Below, in pieces: positions 1-8,991 of a DNA stretch of 64,000 bases. The DNA is from Sphingopyxis sp. OAS728 (GTDB lineage Bacteria > Pseudomonadota > Alphaproteobacteria > Sphingomonadales > Sphingomonadaceae). The translations under genes and the position numbers were made by a program. The notes under the pieces were generated by a model, which had not been told where the DNA came from, searched no databases, and worked only from the letters and a program-made list of their open reading frames with translations. The stretch lies in NCBI RefSeq assembly GCF_014873485.1, contig NZ_JADBDT010000001.1, positions 1,736,001 through 1,800,000 of the forward strand, in the 5' to 3' direction. The number at the start of each line of letters is the position of its first letter. Positions within the stretch are counted from its first letter, which is position 1.

Positions 1-502
1 CGCTGCGATAAATTGCGTGATAGGCGGACAGATGATCGCGCACATCATTGTGCGAGCTGATCGATTCAAACCACAGGATGTACATTGCCTGCATATAGCC
101 CGAGTGACTCGACAGGAATCCCTCGACCGCGCGCAAGGCGGCGAGGCAGGCCTGCGCGCCGCCACGCGTACCGACCTTGTTCGCCAGCTCGCGCGTCCAG
201 CTGGTGTTGAAATGCAGCACCAGCTGACCGAACAGCGCATCCTTCGATCCGAAACGGCTCGATGCGAGCCCGCGCGAATAGCCGGCGCGTTCGCCGACTT
301 CCTTCAGCGTCGTCGCGTGCGTCCCCTGTTCGACGATCAGCTGCATCGCGGCGTCGAACATCCGGGCGTCGGACAGCGCGGTGCGCTCCGCCTGCGTGCG
401 GCGAACGGCGCGCGGCTTGGCGCGCACCTTGGCGGGAGCCGGCTGGACCTCTGTCACCTCGCGCAGCGAGGCCTTGCCCTTCATCGACGACGGTGCGTTC
501 AT
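1..502 (-). CDS. TetR/AcrR-family transcriptional regulator, 3' end outside the window
   Basis: About 167 residues are visible; the gene runs off the left edge. After a basic, low-complexity N-terminus of some 40 residues there is a TetR-type helix-turn-helix: a helix around AMQLIVEQGTHATTLKEVGE, then RAGYSRGLASSRFGSKDALF, the usual TetR recognition helix and following helix. The ATG (502-500) overlaps the stop of the upstream acyl-CoA ligase by 4 nt, so it is the last visible gene of the leftward operon and probably its regulator. Ligand and operator are not known; the palindromes near 6.25 kb in the divergent promoter are the obvious candidate sites. The C-terminal ligand-binding domain is only partly visible. 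Confidence 0.85.
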   Translation of the reverse strand, partial: MNAPSSMKGKASLREVTEVQPAPAKVRAKPRAVRRTQAERTALSDARMFDAAMQLIVEQGTHATTLKEVGERAGYSRGLASSRFGSKDALFGQLVLHFNTSWTRELANKVGTRGGAQACLAALRAVEGFLSSHSGYMQAMYILWFESISSHNDVRDHLSAYHAIYRS

Positions 503-2130
503 GAAGATTCATCAATCCTTTCAAAAGCCGTTTTGCCCGTCGCGACGGCCTCGCGCAGCGCCTGCTTGTCAATCTTGCCGACGCTGGTCAACGGCAGAGT
601 GTCGGCGTGCGCCCAGTATTCGGGTATCCAGAAACGTGCAACGCGGTCGTTCAGGGCGCGGCGCAGGCCCGCGAAATCGGGTCGCGCGCCGTCGGTCGTG
701 GTGACGATGGCGAGCGGCCGCTCCTCCCAGCGCGGATCGGCGACGCCGATCACCGCGGCGAGGTCGACGCCCGCGAGGCTTGCGACATGATTCTCGAGTT
801 CTGCCGAGGGTATCCATTCGCCGCCCGACTTGATGAGATCCTTCATCCGGTCGGTGACCTGGACATAGCCGCGTTCGTCGATCGTCCCGGCATCGCCGGT
901 ATCGAGCCAGCCGTCGGCGGTCAGCACATCGGTGCCCGCACCGCGATGATAGCCGCGCGCGATCCACGCGCCGCGCAATTGCAACCGGCCGACGCTCTTG
1001 CCGTCCTCGGCGACGCGCTTGCCGTCATCGTCGACCAGCCGCACCGACACTCCCGCGACCGGACGCCCGCTTTTCGCGCGCAAATGGCGCGCTTCCTCGC
1101 CCGCCGCGTCAGCAGCGGGATGCGACAGGACGCAGAGCGGGCTGGTTTCGGTCATCCCCCACCCCTGGATCAGCGGCACATTCCAGCGGCGCTCGACATC
1201 GGCGATCAGCCCTTCAGAGACGGCCGAACCGCCCGCAACGATGACGCGAAAACTCCCCATATAGACCGGCTCGGCGGCATCGGCGCGCAGCAGATCGTTG
1301 AGGATTGTCGGCACAGTGGCGGTAAAGGTCGGCGCGGTGGCACGGACCATCCGGCGGATCGCCTCGGGCTGCAGGTGCGGCCCCGGCAGCACAAAATCGG
1401 CGCCTGCAAGCCACCCCGAATAGGGAAGCCCCCACGCATTGGCATGGAACATCGGCGGCATCAGGAGGATCGTGTCGCGGTCGCTCAGCGCAAACGCATT
1501 CGCCGCCATTGACGCGAGGCTGTGCAGGAATATCGTGCGGTGCGAATAGACGACGCCCTTGGGATTGCCTGTCGTTCCGGAGGTATAACAGGTTGCGGCC
1601 GCCGCCGTTTCGTCGGGCACCGGAAATTCGGCGAGCGGCGCCTGGCCGGCGATAAAATCCTCGTAGGACGTCCAGGGCTTTTCCAGTCCGATGAGTCCTG
1701 TGGTGTCACCGGTGACGATGACATGCCCCAGCGCGTCGAGCGAATTGACCTGCGGCAACACCCCGGCGAGGAGCGCGCCATCGGCGATCAGCAGCGCATC
1801 CTCGGCATCGGCCATGATGAAGCGGATCTGGTCGGGATGAAGCCGCACGTTGAGCGTGTGGAGCACCGCGCCCATCGTCGGCACCGCCAGATAGGCCTCG
1901 ATATGCGCAAAATCGTTCCAGCTGAGCGTTGCGACACGCGTGTTCGGCCCCACGCCCGCCGCCCGGAGCGCCGCGGCAAGACGGCGGGCGCGCTCGGCGG
2001 TCTCGGCAAAGCTGCGCCAGATCACCTGCTCGCCGTCGAACAGGCCGATACGACTGGTCGCATGGATGCGTTCGCCGTGCGCGAAGATCGTCGCGGTTCC
2101 CAACGGTTCGTGCATCATCGTGGCGTCCAT
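499..2130 (-). CDS. AMP-dependent acyl-CoA synthetase/ligase (FadD-like)
   Basis: The 543-aa product is an ANL-superfamily enzyme that activates a carboxylic acid to its acyl-CoA through an acyl-adenylate. The P-loop TSGTTGNPKG is at residues 183-192. The conserved GWGMTETSP adenylate motif, the DTGD motif and the C-terminal [11 protein letters not shown] hinge followed by GKIDKQ with the catalytic lysine are all present. I chose the ATG at 2130 because it overlaps the upstream stop as TGATG and has a purine-rich GAGGGG in front; a GTG one codon earlier is also possible. It is translationally coupled to the kinase gene upstream and the TetR gene downstream. The substrate could be a medium-chain or hydroxy fatty acid; the sequence does not settle this. 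Confidence 0.88.
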   Translation of the reverse strand: MDATMMHEPLGTATIFAHGERIHATSRIGLFDGEQVIWRSFAETAERARRLAAALRAAGVGPNTRVATLSWNDFAHIEAYLAVPTMGAVLHTLNVRLHPDQIRFIMADAEDALLIADGALLAGVLPQVNSLDALGHVIVTGDTTGLIGLEKPWTSYEDFIAGQAPLAEFPVPDETAAAATCYTSGTTGNPKGVVYSHRTIFLHSLASMAANAFALSDRDTILLMPPMFHANAWGLPYSGWLAGADFVLPGPHLQPEAIRRMVRATAPTFTATVPTILNDLLRADAAEPVYMGSFRVIVAGGSAVSEGLIADVERRWNVPLIQGWGMTETSPLCVLSHPAADAAGEEARHLRAKSGRPVAGVSVRLVDDDGKRVAEDGKSVGRLQLRGAWIARGYHRGAGTDVLTADGWLDTGDAGTIDERGYVQVTDRMKDLIKSGGEWIPSAELENHVASLAGVDLAAVIGVADPRWEERPLAIVTTTDGARPDFAGLRRALNDRVARFWIPEYWAHADTLPLTSVGKIDKQALREAVATGKTAFERIDESS

Positions 2131-3152
2131 CACGCCATCCCCTCGCCGCGCGCGATCCGCTGCGCGGCGTCGAGCAACGCCGGCACATCATGCTCGAGGC
2201 CGCGTTCATACGGTCCGTCGACCTGCCCTTCACGATACAGGACATGGGCGCCCTCGACGATCGCAGCGAGACGCCAGAGCGCGAAGGCCTGAAAATATCC
2301 CAGTCGGTCGATCGACAGCCCCGTCGCATCGGCCCAGCGCCGCGCGAGGTCGCCGCCGCCGACCACGCCCGCGACGTTCGACACGCGCTGGACGAACGCA
2401 AAGCCCAGCGGCAGGTTTTCGTCGCGGCTCCACATCGCGGTGACCAATCCGACATCGACGAGCGGATCGGCAAGCGTCGCCATCTCCCAATCGAGGATCG
2501 CCAGCAGTTTCGGCTCGGCCAGATCCATCAGTACATTGTCAAGATGATAGTCGCAGTGCACGATCCGCACCGCTTCGGGCGCCGGCGCGTTGTTGGCGAG
2601 CCAAGCACCGAGCGTTTCGATCAACGGCAGGTCGCGGACCGCGTGCGCCGCTCGCACCCCGCGCCAGCGCTCGATCTGGCGGCTGACGAAGTTCCGCGCC
2701 TTATCGGCATCGCCCAGCCCCGTAGGAACGGGCTTGATGGCATGGACGCTCGCGAGCGCGTCGATCAACGCATGACCGATGGCATCGCGTGTCGCGACAT
2801 CGTCGGGATAGCCATCCGGCAGCGCATCGGTGATCGCCGCACCGCGCACAAAGCGGGTCAACGAAAAGGGCGCGCCGAGCACCTCCACATTATCGCAGAA
2901 GAGGATCGGCTCGGCGACCGGCGCCTTGCCCGCGATCGCCGAGATGAAGCGATACTCGCGCGCGATGCCGGCGGCCGCAAGGTCGGATACGGTATCGGCC
3001 GGGGGATGCCGCAGCACCATCGGGCCGCTCGCACTTTCGACAAGGCTCGTGACATTGGCGTTGCCGCCGGTCAGAGGGCGAACGATCTGCGCATCGGCAA
3101 TCCCCGCCTCCGCTTCCAGCCAGCGGGCGAGCCGCTCGGCCGGGTCGCTCAC
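2130..3152 (-). CDS. APH-family phosphotransferase (ACAD10/11 or LvaA-type kinase)
   Basis: The 340-aa protein has the aminoglycoside phosphotransferase/choline kinase fold. The Brenner-type catalytic loop is HCDYHLDN at 199-206 (D201, N206), and the metal-binding aspartate is D221 in ILDWE. Proteins of this subgroup next to acyl-CoA dehydrogenases phosphorylate 4-hydroxyacyl-CoAs (LvaA of Pseudomonas putida; the kinase domain of ACAD10/11) rather than antibiotics. The GTG at 3152 forms a GTGA overlap with the upstream SDR stop; the open frame continues to 3221, but that part would lie inside the SDR gene. The ACAD partner is at 7205-8497 on the other arm of the island. Family is secure; the 4-hydroxyacyl-CoA substrate is inferred from context. 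Confidence 0.85.
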   Translation of the reverse strand: MSDPAERLARWLEAEAGIADAQIVRPLTGGNANVTSLVESASGPMVLRHPPADTVSDLAAAGIAREYRFISAIAGKAPVAEPILFCDNVEVLGAPFSLTRFVRGAAITDALPDGYPDDVATRDAIGHALIDALASVHAIKPVPTGLGDADKARNFVSRQIERWRGVRAAHAVRDLPLIETLGAWLANNAPAPEAVRIVHCDYHLDNVLMDLAEPKLLAILDWEMATLADPLVDVGLVTAMWSRDENLPLGFAFVQRVSNVAGVVGGGDLARRWADATGLSIDRLGYFQAFALWRLAAIVEGAHVLYREGQVDGPYERGLEHDVPALLDAAQRIARGEGMA

Positions 3153-3883
3153 AATCTGCACAGCAGGCCGCCGTCGTTCGAGATGATCGAACCGGTCATA
3201 TAGGGCGACCCCGCCACCCACCAGACGACGTCGGCCAGCTCCTCCGCCGTGCCTTCGCGGCCGAGCGGGATGCCCGCCACCAGCTTGGCCTTGGCGCGCG
3301 CCGATATCCCGTTTGTCATTTCGGTCGAGGTCAGCCCTGGAATGACCAGATTGACGCGAATGCCGCGCCGCGCCAGCTCGACCGCCAGCACCTGGGTCAG
3401 CCCCACGAGCCCCGCCTTGGACGCACCGTACGCCGCGTCGCCCGAAAAGCCGCGCAACCCGACGACCGCACCGATATTCACAATCGAAGCGCCCTCACCC
3501 AGATGCGGCAAGGCCGCGCGCACGAAATTGAACGGGCCCGTCAAATTGGTGTCGATCACCGCCTGCCAGTCGTCCTGCGCCAACGCGCCGACCAGCCCGC
3601 CGCGATGGAGCCCCGCATTGTTTATCAGCACATCGATGCCGCCCCAGCGCTCGACGACCTCGGCGCAAAGCCCGGCGACCGCCGCCGGATCGGTCACGTC
3701 GGCGGTCAGGCCGATCGCATCGGCGCCGATTGCTTTTGCCTGCGCATCGATATCGGCCCCGCGCGCGACAAGCGCGACCTTGTCCCCCTTGCTCGCGGCC
3801 AACCGGGCGATCGCGAGGCCCAGGCCCCGCGATGCGCCCGTGACGACCCATCGGCGCTGTTCGGACTTCGATGTCTTGGCCAT
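3149..3883 (-). CDS. SDR-family oxidoreductase lacking the usual catalytic serine
   Basis: This 244-aa short-chain dehydrogenase has the cofactor motif TGASRGLG at 15-22, the structural NNAG at 88-91 and the YxxxK pair at Y152/K156. The position 13 residues before the tyrosine, normally the catalytic serine (as S138 of FabG), is alanine (A139, in NIGAVVG). The gene lies between the broken TonB receptor (12-nt gap) and the kinase (4-nt overlap). It may be an FabG-like 3-hydroxyacyl or 4-oxo/4-hydroxyacyl reductase of the island, but the Ser-to-Ala change may lower or alter activity. The C-terminus, MTGSIISNDGGLLCRL, is typical of the family. Confidence 0.88.
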   Translation of the reverse strand: MAKTSKSEQRRWVVTGASRGLGLAIARLAASKGDKVALVARGADIDAQAKAIGADAIGLTADVTDPAAVAGLCAEVVERWGGIDVLINNAGLHRGGLVGALAQDDWQAVIDTNLTGPFNFVRAALPHLGEGASIVNIGAVVGLRGFSGDAAYGASKAGLVGLTQVLAVELARRGIRVNLVIPGLTSTEMTNGISARAKAKLVAGIPLGREGTAEELADVVWWVAGSPYMTGSIISNDGGLLCRL

Positions 3884-3895
3884 TCCGGGTCCCGC

Positions 3896-6162
3896 TCAGA
3901 AGGCCTGGGTCACGGCAACACCCCATGTCCGCCGGGGACGCGGCGCAGCATAGCTCCACACCCCCTGCACGTCATAGCCGATCGTCCAGCCCTTTTCGTT
4001 GGCCAGATTCTTGCCGAACAGGCTGACCGTCGTCTTGTTGAACCGGGCGTTGATCGACGCGTCGACCAGATACTGGCCGCTGTTGCGCAGGTTCGGGTTG
4101 TTGAGGAAGGTGATCTCGTGCCCGCCGACATAATGGACGTCGCCCGAAGCCCACGCCGAGGCGTTGCTGCCGATATCGGCCTCATAGGTTCCGCCGACGC
4201 TCCACGTCCATTTGGGCGCGCGGCGGATTTTCAGGAAGGACGCGTCGATCGGCGTCCCGGTCTGATATATGTCGCCCACGAAATCCTTATATTTCGCGTC
4301 GAGATATCCCAGGTTGCCGTTGAGCGTGAAGCCGTCGGCGACGCGCGCGGTGAGGTCGAGTTCGAACCCCTTGAGTTCCGCCGAAGCGGCATTGATCGTG
4401 CGGTTCTCGCGCCCGGTCGAGGTCCCCGGCGCGGGCACGTCGAGATCCTGCTGCATATCGTCATATTTCATCAGGAACGCCGCGCCGTTCAGGCGCACGC
4501 GCCCGTTCGCGAATTCTGTCTTGAAACCCGCCTCATAATTATCGAGAGTTTCAGGGTCATAAGGGATCGTCGCCGCGCCGATCGTCGACGGCCGCCCGTT
4601 GAATCCGCCGCCGCGATAGCCGCGCGACCAGAGCGCATAGATCATCGCCTCGTCGGTGATTTCATAACGCACTGAAACGCGCGGCGTGAATTTCGACCAG
4701 CTCTTGCGAACCGGGTCGGCCATCACAATCACACCGGGCGCCGATCCGGTTGGATTTTCTTCCACCGTCGTGCCGTAAAAGAAGATAGGCAGGTCGTTGA
4801 CGATGCTCGACTTCTTGTCCTTGGTATAGCGCGCGCCGACCGTCAGCGTCAGCCGGTCGATAATCTCATAGTCGGCCTCGCCATAGATCGCCCACGACTT
4901 GTTCGTTTGCCGGACATCCTGCGCGCTGGTGAGCAGCGGCGGCCCGGCAAAGCCGATATAGTTTTTGAGGTTAATCGTATAGCGCGAGTCCCAGAGGTAC
5001 CCGCCGAGCACAAAGGTCAGCGGCCCCGATCCGCCCTTGGTCAGGCGCAGTTCGTTCGTCGTCTGGCGCCAGCGCGCGGGCCGGTCGGTGTGATAGAGGG
5101 TCTGCGGTCCGGCGTCGAAATCCTGATTGATTTCTTCATCGGTCTTCAGCCAGCCGAAGATATAATCGACCTGCATGTCGGAACCCAGGTCATAGGTCGC
5201 CTTGGCGATCGCCATGTCGAGCTTGAACGTCGCATTCTTCTCGAGCCGGCCGTCGGATACGCTGACATAGCGATCCCCCGATGTCGGCACGCCCGGCGCG
5301 GGCGAGCATTGGCTATAGGCAACGCAGAACAGGTCGGTCGGCCGGTTGACCGCGAGCAGCTGCGGCGGATCCTGCTTCGTCTTCTGGTGGTCATAGCTGA
5401 GCTGGATGTCGAGATTGTCGGTCGGCTCGAACGCAACGCGCCGGATATGGCGTAGAATTTGGATCGCTGCCCGTCCTGGTTCTGGAAGCTGTTGAAAATA
5501 TAACCGTCGGACTTCTCGTACGCGCCGCTGACCTTGACCGCGACATTGTCGGTCAGCCCGGTGCTGGCGACGCCTTCGACCTTCCAGCTGTCAAAGCGGC
5601 CATAGGTCAGACGCGCCTTGCCGGTGAGGTCGTAGGTCGGCCGCGAGCGCGCGAGGTTGATGACGCCGCCGGTGGCGTTGCGTCCGAACAGCGTGCCTTG
5701 CGGACCACGGAGCACTTCGACGCGGTCGATGTCGATCGCCTTCAGCAAGCTGCCCGAGCTCTGGCCGATATAGATATCGTCGAACACTACACCCACCGCG
5801 GGGTCGACCGATTTCTCGACGTCGGCGACGCCGATGCCGCGGATATAGACGGCAGCGACACCGCCGGGCCCCTGCTGCGTATCGTCGATGACGATGTTCG
5901 GCGACGAGTCGGCAAAGTCGCGCACGTCGGAATCGAAACGCCGGTCGAGCTCACCCGCGGACAAAGCGCTGATCGACGCAGGCACGTCCTGCATGCTTTC
6001 CTCGCGCTTGCGGGCGGTGACGACGATTTCTTCGAGTCCGCCCGAGGATGCCGCTGACGTCTCGGCGGCAGCCTGCTGCGCGCTGGCGACCGATGCCGGA
6101 CACAAAATGACTGCTGCGGTGGCCAAAAGGCGCACGGATTTCACGCGATCGATCATGATCAT
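3896..6162 (-). pseudogene. TonB-dependent receptor interrupted by a single-base frameshift
   Basis: The reading frame begins at 6162 with a signal peptide (a hydrophobic stretch ending in ASAQQ), a TonB box EEIVVTARKREE and a complete plug domain. It breaks near 5431/5432, where the coding strand reads GCGTTGCG directly followed by TTCGAGCCG. Adding one base there restores FEPTDNLDIQLSYDH and joins the N-terminal 240 or so residues to the remaining beta-barrel, which ends correctly in an aromatic-terminated strand (WGVAVTQAF). The repaired protein would be about 756 aa, a normal length. This is either a real inactivating mutation, phase variation or a sequencing error. The gene heads the leftward operon and would import the island's substrate across the outer membrane. 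A GGGAGAG ribosome site precedes the start; an in-frame ATG two codons later is an alternative. Confidence 0.85.
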
Positions 6163-6247
6163 TTCTCTCCCATCGACGGGCGCATTGGTCGCTCACGGTC
6201 GCTTGTGCGGTTCTCGTGAGTCACGCTCCGATCAAAGCATGCCTCAC

Positions 6248-6268
6248 TTGCTTGTTATCGACAAGCAA
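6248..6268. promoter_or_regulatory. 21-bp perfect inverted repeat, probable operator in divergent promoter
   Basis: Arms TTGCTTGT and ACAAGCAA flank a 5-bp centre (TATCG). The site is 86 bp upstream of the TonB receptor start and 165 bp upstream of the rightward SDR. A second TTGCTTGTT half-site occurs near 6362, itself inside TTCTTGC/GCAAGAA arms (6360-6366 and 6388-6394). Symmetry and position fit a dimeric TetR-type repressor, most simply the one encoded at 1-502; that assignment is inference. Confidence 0.6.
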
Positions 6269-6432
6269 ATTTTATTCATTTGCATTTAACTCTCGGAAGT
6301 GAATGATTTATATAATTGATATAATGCCATATTTATGGTCAATTTAATCCTTGGAAATATTCTTGCTTGTTCTCATCTAGTAAGTGTGCAAGAAGATTCG
6401 CCAACGATAAACACCGAATGGGAGAGTGAAAT

Positions 6433-7185
6433 ATGGCAGACCGGCTGGCCGGTAAGTCGGCCTTGATCTCGGGCGGCGCGAGCGGCTTGGGCGAGGCTCA
6501 GGCGATCCTTTACGCCCGCGAAGGCGCGGCGGTGCTCATCGGCGATGTGCAAGCAGACAAAGGCCACGCGGTCGTCGCCGCGATCGAAAGCGAAGGCGGC
6601 AAGGCAGCCTTCATCCGCCTCGACGTATCCGACGCGAACAGCTGGTATGCAGCCGTCGCCGACGCCGTCGCCCGCTTCGGCAAGCTTACGACGCTGGTCA
6701 ACAACGCCGGCATCTTCCATCCTGGCGGCATCGCCCAGGAAACCCAGCAAGGCTGGGACCGCATGATCGCGATCAACCAGACCGGCGTCTTCCTCGGCAT
6801 GAAAGCGGCAACCCCTGCCCTGCTCGCCTCGGGCAATGCGGCGATCGTCAACGTCAGCTCGCTCTATGGCCTTATCGGCAGCCCGAACGCCATCTCCTAC
6901 CACGCCTCGAAAGCCGCGGTGCGCGTGATGGGCAAGGCCGGCGCGCTCGAATTCGCGAAGCAGGGCATTCGGGTCAACACGATCTTCCCCGGACAGATCA
7001 AGACCCCGATCCTTGGCGACATCACCCCCGAACAGGACGCCGCGATCAAGGCGTCGATCCCGATGGGCATCGTCGGCGATCCGATGGATATCGCCTACGC
7101 CAGCCTCTACCTCGCCTCCGACGAGGCGAAATATGTGTCGGGGGCCGAACTCTGGGTCGACGGCGCATGGTACGCTGGACAATGA
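6433..7185 (+). CDS. SDR-family oxidoreductase (3-alpha-hydroxysteroid/cyclopentanol dehydrogenase-like)
   Basis: This is a 250-aa classical SDR with GGASGLG near the N-terminus, NNAG, a catalytic NVSS serine and YHASK, in full agreement with an active NAD(P)-dependent dehydrogenase. It has the common C-terminus of the family (AELWVDGAW). GGGAGAG precedes the ATG. It is the first gene of the rightward operon, with 19 nt to the acyl-CoA dehydrogenase. Its likely role is oxidation of a secondary alcohol or reduction of a ketone on the substrate of the island; the exact substrate cannot be read from sequence. Confidence 0.88.
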   Translation: MADRLAGKSALISGGASGLGEAQAILYAREGAAVLIGDVQADKGHAVVAAIESEGGKAAFIRLDVSDANSWYAAVADAVARFGKLTTLVNNAGIFHPGGIAQETQQGWDRMIAINQTGVFLGMKAATPALLASGNAAIVNVSSLYGLIGSPNAISYHASKAAVRVMGKAGALEFAKQGIRVNTIFPGQIKTPILGDITPEQDAAIKASIPMGIVGDPMDIAYASLYLASDEAKYVSGAELWVDGAWYAGQ

Positions 7186-7204
7186 GCGAAAGGGCAGCCC
7201 GCTG

Positions 7205-8497
7205 ATGGCCTGGGACTTTTCGACCGATCCCGAATTCGAGGCGCAGCTCGAATGGATGCGCGGCTTCGTCGCCGAGGAGATCGAGCCGCTCGACCTCGTC
7301 TTCCGCGACCCCGCGGCGCATGTCGACCCGCGCTCGCCCGCGGCGCGCGCGATGGCGCCGCTCAAGGAAGAGGTGAAGAAACGCGGCCTGTGGGCGTGCC
7401 ATCTCGGCCCCGATCTCGGCGGCAAGGGCTTCGGCCAGCTCAAGCTCGGCCTCATGAACGAAATCCTCGGCCGCAGCCGCTTTGCGCCGACCGTCTTCGG
7501 GACGCAGGCGCCCGACACGGGCAACGCCGAAATCCTCGCGCGCTTCGGCACCGAAGAGCAGAAGGCGAAATATCTCCAGCCGCTGCTCGATGGCGAAATC
7601 GTCTCCTGTTACTCGATGACCGAGCCGCAGGCGGGCGCCGACCCCGGCGAGTTCACCTGTCAGGCGCGGCTCGATGGCGACGAATGGGTGATCAACGGCG
7701 AAAAATGGTTCGCGAGCCACGCCTGCATTGCCGAATTCTTGATTGTCATGGTCATCACCGATCCCGACGTCCCGGTGCACGAAGGCTCGACGATGCTCAT
7801 CGTCCCGCCCTACGCGCCCGGGCTTGAATTCGTGCGCAACACCGCAGTCGGTCCGAAGGACGAGATCGGCAGCGGCGTCCACGGCTACCTTCGCTTCACC
7901 GATTGCCGCGTACCCGAAGCGAGCCGGCTCGGTCCCGTGGGCGCGGGCTTCAAGGTCGCGCAGTCGCGGCTCGGCGGCGGACGCATCCATCATGCGATGC
8001 GCACCGTGGGCATGCTGAACAAGGCGATGGACTATATGAAGGAGCGTGTCGTCAGCCGCGTCACCAAGGGCGAGCGGCTGGCCGACAAGCAGATGGTGCA
8101 GGAAAAGATCGCCGACAGCTACACGCAAATCCTGCAGTTCCGCCTGCACGTCCTCTATGCGGCCTGGCTGCTCGACCGCGACAAGAGCTACACCCGCCCC
8201 GTGCGGCGGGAGATCAGCGCGATCAAGGCGGCGATGCCGGACGTCCTTAAGGACGTCGTCTATCGCGCGCTTCATCTCCACGGCTCGCTCGGCATGTCGA
8301 ACGAAACGCCGCTGATGGATATGTGGCAATATGTGCCCGAAATGGGGATCGTCGACGGACCGACCGAGGTTCACAAGATCGGCGTCGCCAAGGACATATT
8401 GCGCGACGTGCGCCCGGCCGAAGGCACGTTCCCCTCCTATCATGTCCCGACACGCCTCGCCGCCGCACGCGAAAAATTTGCCGCCTATCTCGACTGA
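7205..8497 (+). CDS. acyl-CoA dehydrogenase, ACAD10/11 type
   Basis: The 430-aa flavoprotein has the acyl-CoA dehydrogenase N-terminal, middle (CYSMTEPQAGADPGEF) and C-terminal domains. The segment GGGRIHHAMRTVGM and the ending DGPTEVH, with a candidate base at E388, are typical of the ACAD10/11 and LvaC branch rather than of ordinary beta-oxidation dehydrogenases. I chose the ATG at 7205 (ATGGCCTGGGAC) because it falls just after the SDR stop; the frame is open further upstream but overlaps the SDR. In the Lva/ACAD11 route this enzyme removes phosphate from a 4-phosphoacyl-CoA made by an APH-type kinase, which is present here at 2130-3152. Confidence 0.88.
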   Translation: MAWDFSTDPEFEAQLEWMRGFVAEEIEPLDLVFRDPAAHVDPRSPAARAMAPLKEEVKKRGLWACHLGPDLGGKGFGQLKLGLMNEILGRSRFAPTVFGTQAPDTGNAEILARFGTEEQKAKYLQPLLDGEIVSCYSMTEPQAGADPGEFTCQARLDGDEWVINGEKWFASHACIAEFLIVMVITDPDVPVHEGSTMLIVPPYAPGLEFVRNTAVGPKDEIGSGVHGYLRFTDCRVPEASRLGPVGAGFKVAQSRLGGGRIHHAMRTVGMLNKAMDYMKERVVSRVTKGERLADKQMVQEKIADSYTQILQFRLHVLYAAWLLDRDKSYTRPVRREISAIKAAMPDVLKDVVYRALHLHGSLGMSNETPLMDMWQYVPEMGIVDGPTEVHKIGVAKDILRDVRPAEGTFPSYHVPTRLAAAREKFAAYLD

Positions 8498-8521
8498 AAC
8501 GCCAAACCCCGGGAGCCCCGA

Positions 8522-8983
8522 ATGACCGAAAACATCGAAGAGCGCCTCGACCGCGTCGAGAGCCGGTTCGCGATGCACGATCTCGTCAGCGACTATTGCC
8601 ATGGTTTCGATAAGCGCGACTGGGACCGCTTCGCCGCGATCTGGTGGCCCGACGCGGTCTGGGACATCGGCCCGCCCTTCGGCAGCTTCGAAGGCAGCGA
8701 CGGCATCGCGCATGTCACCAAGGACATCCTGTGGGACGCCTGGCTCGCGTCGAGCCACTATACCACCAACCTCGTCATCACCTTCGAAGGGCAGGACCGC
8801 GCGACCGGCGTGTGCGACGTCGATTGCATCGGCACCACCTCGGACGGACAGGCGCAGACCGTCGCGGCAAGCTATTTCGACATTTTCGAACGGCGTAGCG
8901 GCGTGTGGAAGATCGCACACCGCAAGGTGAAGATGTATCACTTCAACCCGCTGCCCGGCGTCACGCTGTCGCCGCCCGTATAG
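8522..8983 (+). CDS. SnoaL/NTF2-like small protein
   Basis: The 153-aa protein has the SnoaL-like alpha+beta cone pattern: a start of the type ERLDRVESRFAMHDLVSDYC, then a tryptophan-rich WDRFAAIWWPDAVWD and an ending KIAHRKVKMYHFN. Members of this superfamily act as cyclases, isomerases, dehydratases or small hydrolases, often on polycyclic or steroid-like substrates, but many have no known activity. It sits 24 nt after the dehydrogenase and 8 nt before the hydrolase, so it is part of the same transcript. No specific reaction can be assigned. Confidence 0.82.
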   Translation: MTENIEERLDRVESRFAMHDLVSDYCHGFDKRDWDRFAAIWWPDAVWDIGPPFGSFEGSDGIAHVTKDILWDAWLASSHYTTNLVITFEGQDRATGVCDVDCIGTTSDGQAQTVAASYFDIFERRSGVWKIAHRKVKMYHFNPLPGVTLSPPV

Positions 8984-8991
8984 GAGCTTCT

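Noticed and set aside
2130..3152. Aminoglycoside resistance kinase
   Set aside because: Context with ACAD, SDR and acyl-CoA ligase points to the metabolic APH branch; no resistance-type neighbour.
6295..6318. A third copy of the ATTCACT-type operator in the first island
   Set aside because: AACTCTC...GTGAAT spacing differs by about 2 bp from the sites at 12297 and 20040 and the similarity is weak.
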